From Oscillospiraceae bacterium (lineage in GTDB: Bacteria; Bacillota; Clostridia; Oscillospirales; Acutalibacteraceae), in assembly GCA_029219165.1 (NCBI GenBank), contig JAQXSW010000017.1:1-64000 (forward strand): 64,000 bases of DNA. Reading direction: 5' to 3'. The translations under genes and the position numbers were made by a program. Shown here in pieces: positions 29,070-38,004 of this stretch. Numbering within the stretch: position 1 is the stretch's first letter; each line of letters opens with the position of its first letter. The notes under the pieces were generated by a model. The model was given only the letters and a program-made list of their open reading frames with translations. It was not told the DNA's origin and did no database searches.

Positions 29070-30265
29070 TAAACTCAAAATTTTTAAATACTATTACAAA
29101 GAATGAATTGTATATATATGCTGTTGTATTTGCAATTTTATGTCCACGTGGACCTATTGAACTTAGTTCTCTTTATAAATATGCATTTACATTATTAACA
29201 TGGAGTTTCGTACTAGTTGTATGGGTTAGGTTTTTTAGTCGATTCATTGTTGACAAAAAAATAATAAATAAAGAGTATTTACCATTCCTTTTGTATTTTG
29301 CCTTTGCAATAGTTATTTCTTTGACTGTGAAGAGATCTTTGTCCGGTGGGCTGCAACAGTTATTTGCATATCCTACATTTTTTTTGTTTGTATGTCAGGA
29401 GATGAAAAGAAATTCAAAGACAGTGATTAATGCATTCGCGAATGTGTTAGTTTTGCTCTTGATTCTTAATCCAATTCTTTCAAAACTAATTTTTGAAAGA
29501 GTACTTTTTCATATATCATTTGTTGGGCATGTACAAATGGTTTCACAGTTTGGAATTATTGCAATATATATTGGTACAATAGGATACATCTTTGAATTAT
29601 TTTCAAAGAGAAAAACTTGTTTTTTAGTTTTTCTTGCTTTAGTAAATATGATTACTACTGATGCATCATCAGCTATATTATCAGCTTTAATATTAATTGC
29701 TGCATTTGTAGTATATATATTTAAGCTTTATAATCTGTTTTGTTTCAGGTCACAATTATATGTAGGAATAATGTTTGCTTTCAGTTTGTTTATTGTTTTT
29801 GCTGCTTCAAAAAATTTACTTGTAGGATTGGTATCTGATTACACGTTTTCAGGTAGAAGTTTTATTTGGCGCGAAGTTTTGGAAAAGTTTTCCTTAAGTC
29901 CAATATATGGCTATGGGATAGAAGGAGTATTAATTAAACCTTTTTGGATTGATAAAAATGGCGGATTTAACTATGCCCATAATCAAATTATGCAGAATAT
30001 ACTTGATGGTGGAATTGTTTTACTTGTTTTCTTTTGGATGATGATTTTATCAGTTTCTCATTCAATAAATAGAATGAATAATAAAAGGTTAGTAATTGTT
30101 TCTAATGCCATTTTAATATGCGTGTTATTCATTATGATTTTTGATAGTGTTTCTCTATATTGTTATAGTTATGTTCTTTTTGCAATCATTATGAATTTAA
30201 AATTTTTACCTTTAAATGGGGGAGTGAATTGTGAATCCAATAAAAAATGTACTTTTTTCTGCTAA
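29066..30265 (+). CDS. O-antigen polymerase/ligase-like membrane protein
   Basis: Poly-TM, 'FSGRSFIWREVLEKFSLSPIYGYGIEGV', 'YAHNQIMQNILDGGIVLLVFFWMM'. Confidence 0.82.
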   Translation: MINSKFLNTITKNELYIYAVVFAILCPRGPIELSSLYKYAFTLLTWSFVLVVWVRFFSRFIVDKKIINKEYLPFLLYFAFAIVISLTVKRSLSGGLQQLFAYPTFFLFVCQEMKRNSKTVINAFANVLVLLLILNPILSKLIFERVLFHISFVGHVQMVSQFGIIAIYIGTIGYIFELFSKRKTCFLVFLALVNMITTDASSAILSALILIAAFVVYIFKLYNLFCFRSQLYVGIMFAFSLFIVFAASKNLLVGLVSDYTFSGRSFIWREVLEKFSLSPIYGYGIEGVLIKPFWIDKNGGFNYAHNQIMQNILDGGIVLLVFFWMMILSVSHSINRMNNKRLVIVSNAILICVLFIMIFDSVSLYCYSYVLFAIIMNLKFLPLNGGVNCESNKKCTFFC

Positions 30266-30734
30266 AAAAATATATTATTCTATGAGGGTAAAATCGGTAG
30301 CTAAGTCTTGTGGTGAAAAACTATATGTTGGTGGAAAATCATTTGTAACGCCTAACACAGAACTTGGAGACAATGTGAATTTTAATGGTATGTCTATACA
30401 TGGTATGGGAAATGTAAAGATTGGAGACAATTTTCACTCTGGAGTGGATTGCCAAATAATAACCTCTTTTCATAACTATGAAGGTGGAGCGCTTCCATAT
30501 GATAATACATATATTTCTAAGGACGTTAAAATAGGGGATAATGTTTGGCTTGGAAATAATGTTATCATTTTAGGTGGAGTTACTATAGGTGATGGTGTCA
30601 TAATACAAGCAGGAAGTGTTGTTTGTAAGGATATCCCAAAATATGCAATAGCTGGAGGTCATCCTGCAGTTCCATTTAAATATCGAAATGTGGATCACTA
30701 TGAGAAACTGCTTTTGGAGGGAAAATTTCATTGA
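30231..30734 (+). CDS. Hexapeptide-repeat acyltransferase
   Basis: GTG start overlapping previous gene; 'IGDNVWLGNNVIILGGVTIGDGVIIQAGSVVCKDIPKYAIAGGHPAVPFKYR'. Confidence 0.92.
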   Translation: MNPIKNVLFSAKKIYYSMRVKSVAKSCGEKLYVGGKSFVTPNTELGDNVNFNGMSIHGMGNVKIGDNFHSGVDCQIITSFHNYEGGALPYDNTYISKDVKIGDNVWLGNNVIILGGVTIGDGVIIQAGSVVCKDIPKYAIAGGHPAVPFKYRNVDHYEKLLLEGKFH

Positions 30735-31933
30735 GGAGTTTTATAAAATATGTCAAAAAAAATGGGTTTAAGCATTTTTTTGAAGTTATATATAAATATA
30801 AGATAGATATTTTAATAAGAAAAATATTAATGATTTTTTTGAAAAATAAGCCTTTGAAAAATGTGATAGTTATTGCAAGTCATAATGATTTTGATTGTAA
30901 TGGTGGAGCTTTTTACGACTTTCTAATAAAGAACCATTATAACGAAAAGTATAAAATTGTTTGGTTATTAAGAAACGATAAAAAATATAACTTGCCTAGT
31001 AATGTTAAGGCTTATTATGCATTTAGACCCTCGATTGCAAAAAATTATTTTATTTGCACTGCTAAAATATTTACGGCAGATTGTAATATTACACCAAAGG
31101 TTAGAAATGACCAAAAATCCTTTTTCTTTTCGCACGGTCCGATTGGTTTAAAAAATGTTAAAGGAAAATTTGTCATTCCAAGTTATATTGATTATATTTT
31201 GGCTCCTGCAAAACAATATATGCCAATTTTTTCTGAGCAAAGGAATATGGATATTAATTCGGAAAAATTTGTTCATCTTGGATATCCATTTTTTGATACG
31301 TTATTTTCCGAACCTACTGGTGAATTGCAAAAAATTACAACTGAGAAATATTCAAAAGTTATTCTTTGGATGCCAACTTTTAGAAAAGGTGGAGGTTATC
31401 AGAGAAATGATAGTAGTAAAGAACAACCTATGGGTATTCCAATAATAGAAAGCGAAGATATGCTTTATAACTTAAATGATAAACTTTCTGTTATGAATGT
31501 TTTGCTTATTATTAAAATTCATCCAATGCAAGATCTTTCTAATTTTAAAATTTTTTCCATGTCAAATATTATTGTTTTGAAAGCTAATGACGTGAGGAGA
31601 CTTGAAGTAGACAATTATAAACTCATGAGAGAGGTAGATGCTTTAATAAGTGATTATTCAGCCGCTGCTTATGAGTTTTTGTTGCTTAATAGACCTATTG
31701 GTTATGATTTTTCTGATCTTGCTTATTATAATCATGGGCTTTGCGTTGAAAATGTAGAGGATTATATAGCCGGCCCAATAATAAACGATTATAATCAATT
31801 TATTGAGTTTATTGAGTCTGTATTATTTGAAAGTGATAATTTTGAGCATAAACGCAAAGAATTGATGAAAAAATTATATGATCCTTGTGATGGACATTGC
31901 TGTGAACGGATAGCAAAATTTATGGATTTATAG
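30731..31933 (+). CDS. CDP-glycerol glycerophosphotransferase family protein (TagB/TagF-like)
   Basis: 'KIVWLLRNDKKYNLPSNVKAYYAFRPS', 'FFSHGPIGLKNVKG', 'ILWMPTFRKGGGYQ', 'LMREVDALISDYSAAAYEFLLLNRPIGYDF'; TTG start. Confidence 0.88.
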   Translation: MRSFIKYVKKNGFKHFFEVIYKYKIDILIRKILMIFLKNKPLKNVIVIASHNDFDCNGGAFYDFLIKNHYNEKYKIVWLLRNDKKYNLPSNVKAYYAFRPSIAKNYFICTAKIFTADCNITPKVRNDQKSFFFSHGPIGLKNVKGKFVIPSYIDYILAPAKQYMPIFSEQRNMDINSEKFVHLGYPFFDTLFSEPTGELQKITTEKYSKVILWMPTFRKGGGYQRNDSSKEQPMGIPIIESEDMLYNLNDKLSVMNVLLIIKIHPMQDLSNFKIFSMSNIIVLKANDVRRLEVDNYKLMREVDALISDYSAAAYEFLLLNRPIGYDFSDLAYYNHGLCVENVEDYIAGPIINDYNQFIEFIESVLFESDNFEHKRKELMKKLYDPCDGHCCERIAKFMDL

Positions 31934-31943
31934 GAATAAAAAG

Positions 31944-33398
31944 ATGAAAGATAAAGTAATTGCTTTGAAAAAAAAATATGTGAACCTTTCATCACCTGTA
32001 AAAGCGTCTGTTTGGTTCACAATATGTAACATATTAAACAAGAGCATTGCGCTTCTTTCTACACCAATATTTACACGTATTATGACAACAAGTGAATATG
32101 GTGACTATACTGTATTTCAATCTTGGTATGCTCTTATTTTGATTTTTTCATCTCTTAATTTGGCGAGCGGTGCCTACCCAAAGGGTTTAATTGAATTTGA
32201 AGATGATAGAAAGAAGTTTACGTCCTCGGTTATGGGGTTATCAGTTTTTTGTACTGCTATTGTTTTTATTGTCTATCTGATTGGACAGAAATTTTGGACA
32301 GAACTTTTTGGCTTGGCTCCCGTTCTTATTTACGCAATGTTCTTAAAAATGCTTATTTCACCGGCATACGAACTTTGGGCAACACAAAAAAGATTTGCGT
32401 ATGAGTATAAGAGCCTAGTTACATTGAGTTTGAGTTCTACAATACTTTCTGTTGTTGTAGCAACAATTGCTGTACTTAATCTACCTAATTTTAGACTTTT
32501 TGCAAGAGTTTTTTCTGATGTTGGTGTAAATGTAGTTCTTTGTTTGCCAATTTTAATTTTACTGTTTGTTAGAGGAAAACAGAAAATTAATTTTAAGTAT
32601 TGGAAATATGCATTGCGATTTAATTTGCCTTTGATTCCACACTTCTTGTCTATGATGGTGTTGAATCAAGCTGATAGAATAATGATAAAGAGTTTGGATA
32701 GTAGCTCTCATGCGGCAATGTATGGAATAGCATATACTATTGGAACTGTTGCAATTCTTGTAGTTACGGCAATAAATAATTCTTTTGTTCCATATGTTTA
32801 TACATCCATTAAAGATAAACAGTATGGAAATATTAAAAAGAATGCAAATTTACTTATTATATTTGTCGCCGGAATAGTTGTTGTTTCAATGATCTTTGCA
32901 CCGGAAATAATTTATATATTTGCAGGTAAGCAATATACAGATGCAATAGGAATTGTTCCTCCAATTGCAGTTTCTGTATTTTTAATATTTATGTATTCGG
33001 TTTTTAGTAATGTTGAGTATTATTATAAAAAGACAACGTATATTGCAGTGGCAAGCGTAATCTGTTCCATTGCTAATATTGGATTAAATTATGTGTTTAT
33101 TCTGAAATTTGGATATTATGCTGCAGGATACACAACTTTATTTTGTTATATATTGCTGGCAATATTTCACTTATTTTTCTGTAATAGAATACTTAAAAAT
33201 GAAAAAATACCAATAAATAGTGTGTTTGATTTAAGATTTTATGCTGTCGTGCTTATTGGCATGCTCACTTTAATGCTATTTATGATTGCTACGTATAATT
33301 ATTTTTGGATAAGATATTTAATTCTTTTGTTAATATTTGTATTTGCAATAATATATAGAAGAAAACTAATGGAGATAATTAAATCTGTAAAGAGGTAG
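31944..33398 (+). CDS. Oligosaccharide flippase (Wzx-type)
   Basis: 'ICNILNKSIALLSTPIFTRIMTTSEYGDYTVFQSW', 'LPLIPHFLSMMVLNQADRIMIKSL'. Confidence 0.93.
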   Translation: MKDKVIALKKKYVNLSSPVKASVWFTICNILNKSIALLSTPIFTRIMTTSEYGDYTVFQSWYALILIFSSLNLASGAYPKGLIEFEDDRKKFTSSVMGLSVFCTAIVFIVYLIGQKFWTELFGLAPVLIYAMFLKMLISPAYELWATQKRFAYEYKSLVTLSLSSTILSVVVATIAVLNLPNFRLFARVFSDVGVNVVLCLPILILLFVRGKQKINFKYWKYALRFNLPLIPHFLSMMVLNQADRIMIKSLDSSSHAAMYGIAYTIGTVAILVVTAINNSFVPYVYTSIKDKQYGNIKKNANLLIIFVAGIVVVSMIFAPEIIYIFAGKQYTDAIGIVPPIAVSVFLIFMYSVFSNVEYYYKKTTYIAVASVICSIANIGLNYVFILKFGYYAAGYTTLFCYILLAIFHLFFCNRILKNEKIPINSVFDLRFYAVVLIGMLTLMLFMIATYNYFWIRYLILLLIFVFAIIYRRKLMEIIKSVKR

Positions 33399-33411
33399 TT
33401 CTGGAGGGTTG

Positions 33412-34692
33412 ATGATGGATAAGAATAATATTAGAGAATATGAATTGGGTCTTGATCTTGTTACTATTTTTGTTGGACCGTTAAAGAAATGGAAGAAAAT
33501 TATTGTAAGTGGACTTGTTTTTGCTGTTCTTCTTTCTGGATTTTCGTTTGCTAACTTAAGTGGTATTGTTGGCAGAGAAACAAAAGAGGAGAAAATTGAA
33601 AATTATAAAACTGATGTTGCTCAACTTGAAAAAGAGATAAATATGCTTGAGCGTGAGTATGATAGCAATAAAAATTATATGGATAAGTCAATTCTCATGT
33701 CCATGAATAATGATAATGCCTATACAGGCTATGCAAAATTTAATATTTCTGTAACTGCTGAAGAAGAAATTGAACAAAAGCAATTGATTAATAAATTTAG
33801 ATCCGTATATGAGCATATTCTTGATGATGAGGAAACTTTAGATTTTATTCGAAAAGAGATTCCAAATGTTGACGATGTATATCTATCAGAATTAATTAAA
33901 TGTAGCACATCAGGCTCGGATGGTCTTATAACAGTTACATTTTCATATACTGACAAGGAAGTTGTTCAGAATGTTATAAATCATATTTCAACTTCTTTTG
34001 AAACGTATTACGAAAAAGATTCTAATTCAAATGAGTATTCGTTGGACTCTCTTGGAATAAATGTAAGAAAAGGATTATCTTCTTCTTTTGATAGGACTTA
34101 TTCAAGTTCTGTTATTAAACAACTTGCAGATCTTGATAAACAAATTGAAGAGAAAAAAGATGAACTATCTTCTGTTGACAGTCCATATTTTACTTTCAAA
34201 TCATTTATTAAATATGTTCTTGTTGGTTTTGTTGGTGGCGCAATTGTCGCATATGGAGTTTTGCTTTTAATGATTGTTTTATTGGGGCGTATTGAAAGTA
34301 TAAATCAAGTTAAAATAACATTTGGAACCAATTCAGTTCTTTCAACTTTTGCTATTGGTGGTGAGCCATCAAAAATTATGAAAAAACTTCTTTATAAAGG
34401 ATTGAATATTTCAAAAGATGATTTTATAAAAACTTTCAAAAATAATTTTTCGGTGATTACAAATGGTGAAAATAAAAGGACTTTAATTATTGGAGAGAGA
34501 GATTTGGCACTTGATGGATATATTATGTCATTGGGTGGAGAATCCTCGGAAAATCTTGAAAAGTTAGCCGACTCGGATTCTGTCATCATTGAAATTGAGA
34601 TAGGAAAAACTAAAATTAATGATATAATTGAAGAAATTCAAAGAATTGAATTTTATGGAAAAGATTTTTTAGGTTTTATTGTACTTGTATAA
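33412..34692 (+). CDS. Wzz-like chain-length/co-polymerase protein with C-terminal region resembling a BY-kinase remnant
   Basis: Two TM segments with intervening coiled-coil; C-terminus 'ADSDSVIIEIEIGKTKINDIIEEIQRIEFYGKDFLGFIVLV'; no Walker A seen. Confidence 0.7.
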   Translation: MMDKNNIREYELGLDLVTIFVGPLKKWKKIIVSGLVFAVLLSGFSFANLSGIVGRETKEEKIENYKTDVAQLEKEINMLEREYDSNKNYMDKSILMSMNNDNAYTGYAKFNISVTAEEEIEQKQLINKFRSVYEHILDDEETLDFIRKEIPNVDDVYLSELIKCSTSGSDGLITVTFSYTDKEVVQNVINHISTSFETYYEKDSNSNEYSLDSLGINVRKGLSSSFDRTYSSSVIKQLADLDKQIEEKKDELSSVDSPYFTFKSFIKYVLVGFVGGAIVAYGVLLLMIVLLGRIESINQVKITFGTNSVLSTFAIGGEPSKIMKKLLYKGLNISKDDFIKTFKNNFSVITNGENKRTLIIGERDLALDGYIMSLGGESSENLEKLADSDSVIIEIEIGKTKINDIIEEIQRIEFYGKDFLGFIVLV

Positions 34693-34722
34693 GCGATAAA
34701 AATTGAGACGGTTCTTTAATAT

Positions 34723-34815
34723 GATCCCCTTAAGTAGATAGGGAAAATAGCAAAAATCTACTTAAGGGGGATTTTTATGTCAAAATCTCAATGGTCAGCA
34801 GGATTTAGAGCAAAC
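34723..34815 (+). mobile_element. Possible left-end relic of an IS3-like insertion sequence
   Basis: TGATCCCCTTAAGTAGATAGGG end, stem-loop, then ATG TCAAAATCTCAATGGTCAGCAGGATTTAGA (MSKSQWSAGFR, like an OrfA start). Confidence 0.35.
34724..34772. repeat. Perfect inverted repeat
   Basis: ATCCCCTTAAGTAGAT ... ATCTACTTAAGGGGGAT. Confidence 0.9.
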
Positions 34816-35303
34816 GAAAAGAAATCTCCTATTAAGGCTAAGGAATTTGGATTTGATCCAACATATATTTACGCGGGTGTAAATGAAGGGTGGAAAATTT
34901 CTGTTTACATGCCAGAATTTAGAGATCCATATTATCATTCTATTTAATATTCAAAGAAGATTGTTGATATCATGAGGTAATTAGATGATTTAAATATTAA
35001 TGTTGATTATGGTATGAATACCTGATAAGATTTTCTTGAAACGGAAGAACTTCTCTTAGAAAAAGCTCCGTCTTGTTTTGATAACTATGAAGAACTAAAA
35101 ATTATGATAGAAATTCCTTATAAAAAGCAAAAAATAATGGGGTTAAAAAGAGTTCCTGCCATGGATATATTTATCAACCAAAATTTAAGATAAAACCAAG
35201 TGGTGAAGTAGTGGAAGAATCTTTAGAAAATTGGAAATGTATGGCAGAAAAATATGCATTATATTTATTAGAAGATAAAAAGGAAATGATTGTCATGTCA
35301 TAA
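34810..35303 (+). pseudogene. Decayed LicA-like kinase C-terminus (paralog of 43615-44336)
   Basis: NEKKSPIKAKEFGFDPTYIYAGVNEGWKISVYMPEFRDPYYHS* parallels NEKKSLIKAKEFGFDPTYIYADVNEGWKISVYIPEFREPNYSS; several stops and an internal deletion; ends ESLENWKCMAEKYALYLLEDKKEMIV. Confidence 0.9.
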
Positions 35304-35384
35304 TTTGTTTTTTTACAGTAGTTGCAGGCCTTAGCGAAGGATCACATTTTTCTGTATATGCCAATGTAATAGTAACTTAAACTG

Positions 35385-35606
35385 TAATTTCTAAAAAGGG
35401 CACACATATGCAAAAGGGAACTGCCCAGTATGTGATGGAAATGATCTTAACATTAATGGTTAGACTATTGAAAATAACAACTGGATTTACTATTAAAATG
35501 GTACGCTTGTAAAGAACAAGATGCTAATGGCTATATGGTAGTCGGCACAAAAGTAATTAATCGAAAAACATATAGATTCAACACGAGCGGTGTTTGTATT
35601 GGATAA
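35385..35606 (+). pseudogene. Decayed secreted protein C-terminus with cell-wall-binding repeat (paralog of 20330-20598)
   Basis: Frames read GHTYAKGNCPVCDGNDLNING*TIENNNWIYY*NGTLVKNK and NGYMVVGTKVINRKTYRFNTSGVCIG*. Confidence 0.8.
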
Positions 35607-35640
35607 ATAACAAATGATTTGTGTTGTAAAAGTAATATGT

Positions 35641-35672
35641 CCCCTTTTTACTGAAAATCTAGTAAAAGGGGG
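35641..35672 (+). terminator. Terminator homologous to the one at 20623
   Basis: CCCCTTTTTACTGAAAATCTAGTAAAAGGGGG. Confidence 0.75.
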
Positions 35673-35751
35673 ACGTGTCGTTTGTTTCTTGCTTTGTATA
35701 CTTTTTATGCCTTATATATTGATATTTAATAGTGTTATTATTGTATATTGA

Positions 35752-35800
35752 TTGAAAAAAAGACTCATATAAGGTACAATATAAAGGAATTGATTTGTTG
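35752..35800 (+). promoter_or_regulatory. Module B promoter and leader
   Basis: TTGAAA-N17-TACAAT, then TATAAAGGAATTGATTTGTTG; leader matches 20867-20886. Confidence 0.6.
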
Positions 35801-35812
35801 GGGGAACGAAAT

Positions 35813-36871
35813 TTGGACAAGCCATTAGTTAGTGTAATTGCACCGGTTTATGGTGTTGAAAAATACATTCCAAGGGCTGTTGAAAGTCTACAATCCCAAA
35901 CTTACAACAATTGGGAATTGTTTTTAGTTGACGACGGCAGTAAAGATAATAGTGGTAAGGTTTGTGATGAATATGCCAAGAAGGATACTAGAATAAAAGT
36001 TATCCATAAAGAAAACGGTGGAGCTCCATCTGCACGAAACATAGCTATTGGACAAGCAGAAGGAAAATATATGTTTTTCATGGACCCTGACGATTGGGCA
36101 GAGTCTAAAATGCTTGAAGATTTGGTGGATACTGCTGAATATCATAATTCTCAACTTGTTGTGTGTGGCTTTTATATTGACACATACTATTCGGACACAG
36201 ATAAATATCAGCAAGAACAAGCGGTTCCAACACACTATTTCAAAACACAACAAGAGTTTAGAGAATACGCATACAAGATGTTTGATGCCAGTCTTTTGTA
36301 TGCTCCGTGGAATAAACTTGTTAGGGCAGATTTTATAAAAGAAAACAATCTTATTTTTCCAAATACATTTTGGGATGATCTTCCTTGGAACCTTTCTGTT
36401 GTTAGAAATGTTGAAAGAGTTTCAGTAATAGATAAAAAATATTATCACTTTATACGACAAAGACAGGAGTCGGAAGGTGCTAAATATAGAGATAACCTGT
36501 ATGAAAAGCGTGAGGAAGAACAGGACTGGATGGAAGAACTCTTTAAATACTGGAATATAGACACCGAAGAAACAAGAGAGTTCCTTTCCAGAAGATACGT
36601 TGAAAGAGCAATTGGTTGTATTGAAAATATTACAAACCCAAATTGTAAACTACCAATACTCAAGAAAATTGAAACAATTTTTAAAATAATTAATTCAAAA
36701 AGAATTAGGTATGCACTAAAAATTGCTCAACCTAATTCAAAATATATGAAAATAATGCTTTTACCAATGAAACTTCGCTTACCATTTTTAACATATTTAG
36801 AAGGAATAGTGATTTCATTTGTTAAGAAACGCAGCACAAGAATTTTTGCAATACTTAAAGCAAATAGATGA
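35813..36871 (+). CDS. Glycosyltransferase family 2
   Basis: 'PLVSVIAPVYGVEKYIPRAVESLQSQTYNNWELFLVDDGSKDNSGKVCDEYA', 'GGAPSARNIAIGQAEGKYMFFMDPDDW'; TTG start after GGGGG. Confidence 0.93.
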   Translation: MDKPLVSVIAPVYGVEKYIPRAVESLQSQTYNNWELFLVDDGSKDNSGKVCDEYAKKDTRIKVIHKENGGAPSARNIAIGQAEGKYMFFMDPDDWAESKMLEDLVDTAEYHNSQLVVCGFYIDTYYSDTDKYQQEQAVPTHYFKTQQEFREYAYKMFDASLLYAPWNKLVRADFIKENNLIFPNTFWDDLPWNLSVVRNVERVSVIDKKYYHFIRQRQESEGAKYRDNLYEKREEEQDWMEELFKYWNIDTEETREFLSRRYVERAIGCIENITNPNCKLPILKKIETIFKIINSKRIRYALKIAQPNSKYMKIMLLPMKLRLPFLTYLEGIVISFVKKRSTRIFAILKANR

Positions 36872-36902
36872 GAGTTATAATATAATTTGAGGTGTCCTAG
36901 TT

Positions 36903-37982
36903 ATGAATATTACCATAGTTGGTGCTGGAAATATTGGCACTCAATTAGCCGCTCATTGTGGTGAAATCGGTCACGAAGTAACCATTTTTTGTTCAAAGCC
37001 ACAAAATGTGAGTAATACATTAACAATAGTAAATGAACATGATGAAATTATTCACAGAGGTTTAATAAAAAAAGCTACTGATGATAAAACTGAGGCGTTT
37101 TCAAAAGCTGATGTTATTTTTGTAACATGGCCAGCAAATATGATGAAGAAATGTGCATCTATTATTGAACCTTTTGTAATACCTGGAATGAAAATTTGTT
37201 TAATTCCAGGAACTGGTGGAGGAGAATGTGCGTTTATTAATTGCATAAACAAGGGTGCTGTTGTCTTTGGTGTACAACGTGTTCCAAGTGTGGCTAGGCT
37301 TGTTGAACCTGGGAAAACTGTAAGAGCTGTAGGTTATAGAGATGAAATGTTTGTAGCAGCAATTCCACATTCATATACAGAAGATTGTTGTGAAATTATA
37401 GGAAGAATATTGGGTATAAGGACTACAGCATTACCAAATTATTTGAATATAACACTAACACCATCAAATCCTATACTTCACACTACACGCTTAAGGAATC
37501 TTTACTCAGATTATCATGAAGGCGTTGTATACAAAAACATACCTCTTTTCTACGAGGAGTGGAATAATGCAACGTCAGAGCTTCTGTTGGCATGTGATTC
37601 TGAAGTTCAGGAGCTGTGTAAGAATCTAAAAGACTTTGATCTTTCTTATGTCAAATCTCTTCGAATTCATTATGAAAGTGATACAGCCGAAGCGATGACT
37701 AAGAAGATTTCTAGTATTACCGGTTTTAAAGGATTGACGAGTCCTGCTTTAAAAGTTGAAGGTGGTTATATTCCAGATTTTGATTCCAGATACTTTATAT
37801 CTGACTTTTCTTATGGACTTGCAATTTTGATGCAAATTGCTGAATTTGTGGAAATGGATGCCCCAAATATGCAGAGCACTTTGGATTGGTATTATGGATT
37901 GGTTGAAAAACAAAATGAGTTTAAGTATTCTGATTATGGTATCAATAGCTATAGCGATTTCTTAGAGTTTTACTTAAAATAA
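36903..37982 (+). CDS. NAD/NADP octopine/nopaline dehydrogenase-like protein
   Basis: Rossmann 'ITIVGAGNIGTQLAAHCGEIGHEVTIFC'; 'CLIPGTGGGECAF'; 'TTALPNYLNITLTPSNPILHTTRLRNLYSDY'. Confidence 0.75.
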   Translation: MNITIVGAGNIGTQLAAHCGEIGHEVTIFCSKPQNVSNTLTIVNEHDEIIHRGLIKKATDDKTEAFSKADVIFVTWPANMMKKCASIIEPFVIPGMKICLIPGTGGGECAFINCINKGAVVFGVQRVPSVARLVEPGKTVRAVGYRDEMFVAAIPHSYTEDCCEIIGRILGIRTTALPNYLNITLTPSNPILHTTRLRNLYSDYHEGVVYKNIPLFYEEWNNATSELLLACDSEVQELCKNLKDFDLSYVKSLRIHYESDTAEAMTKKISSITGFKGLTSPALKVEGGYIPDFDSRYFISDFSYGLAILMQIAEFVEMDAPNMQSTLDWYYGLVEKQNEFKYSDYGINSYSDFLEFYLK

Positions 37983-38004
37983 TCAACAAGGGAGACATTA
38001 AGTC

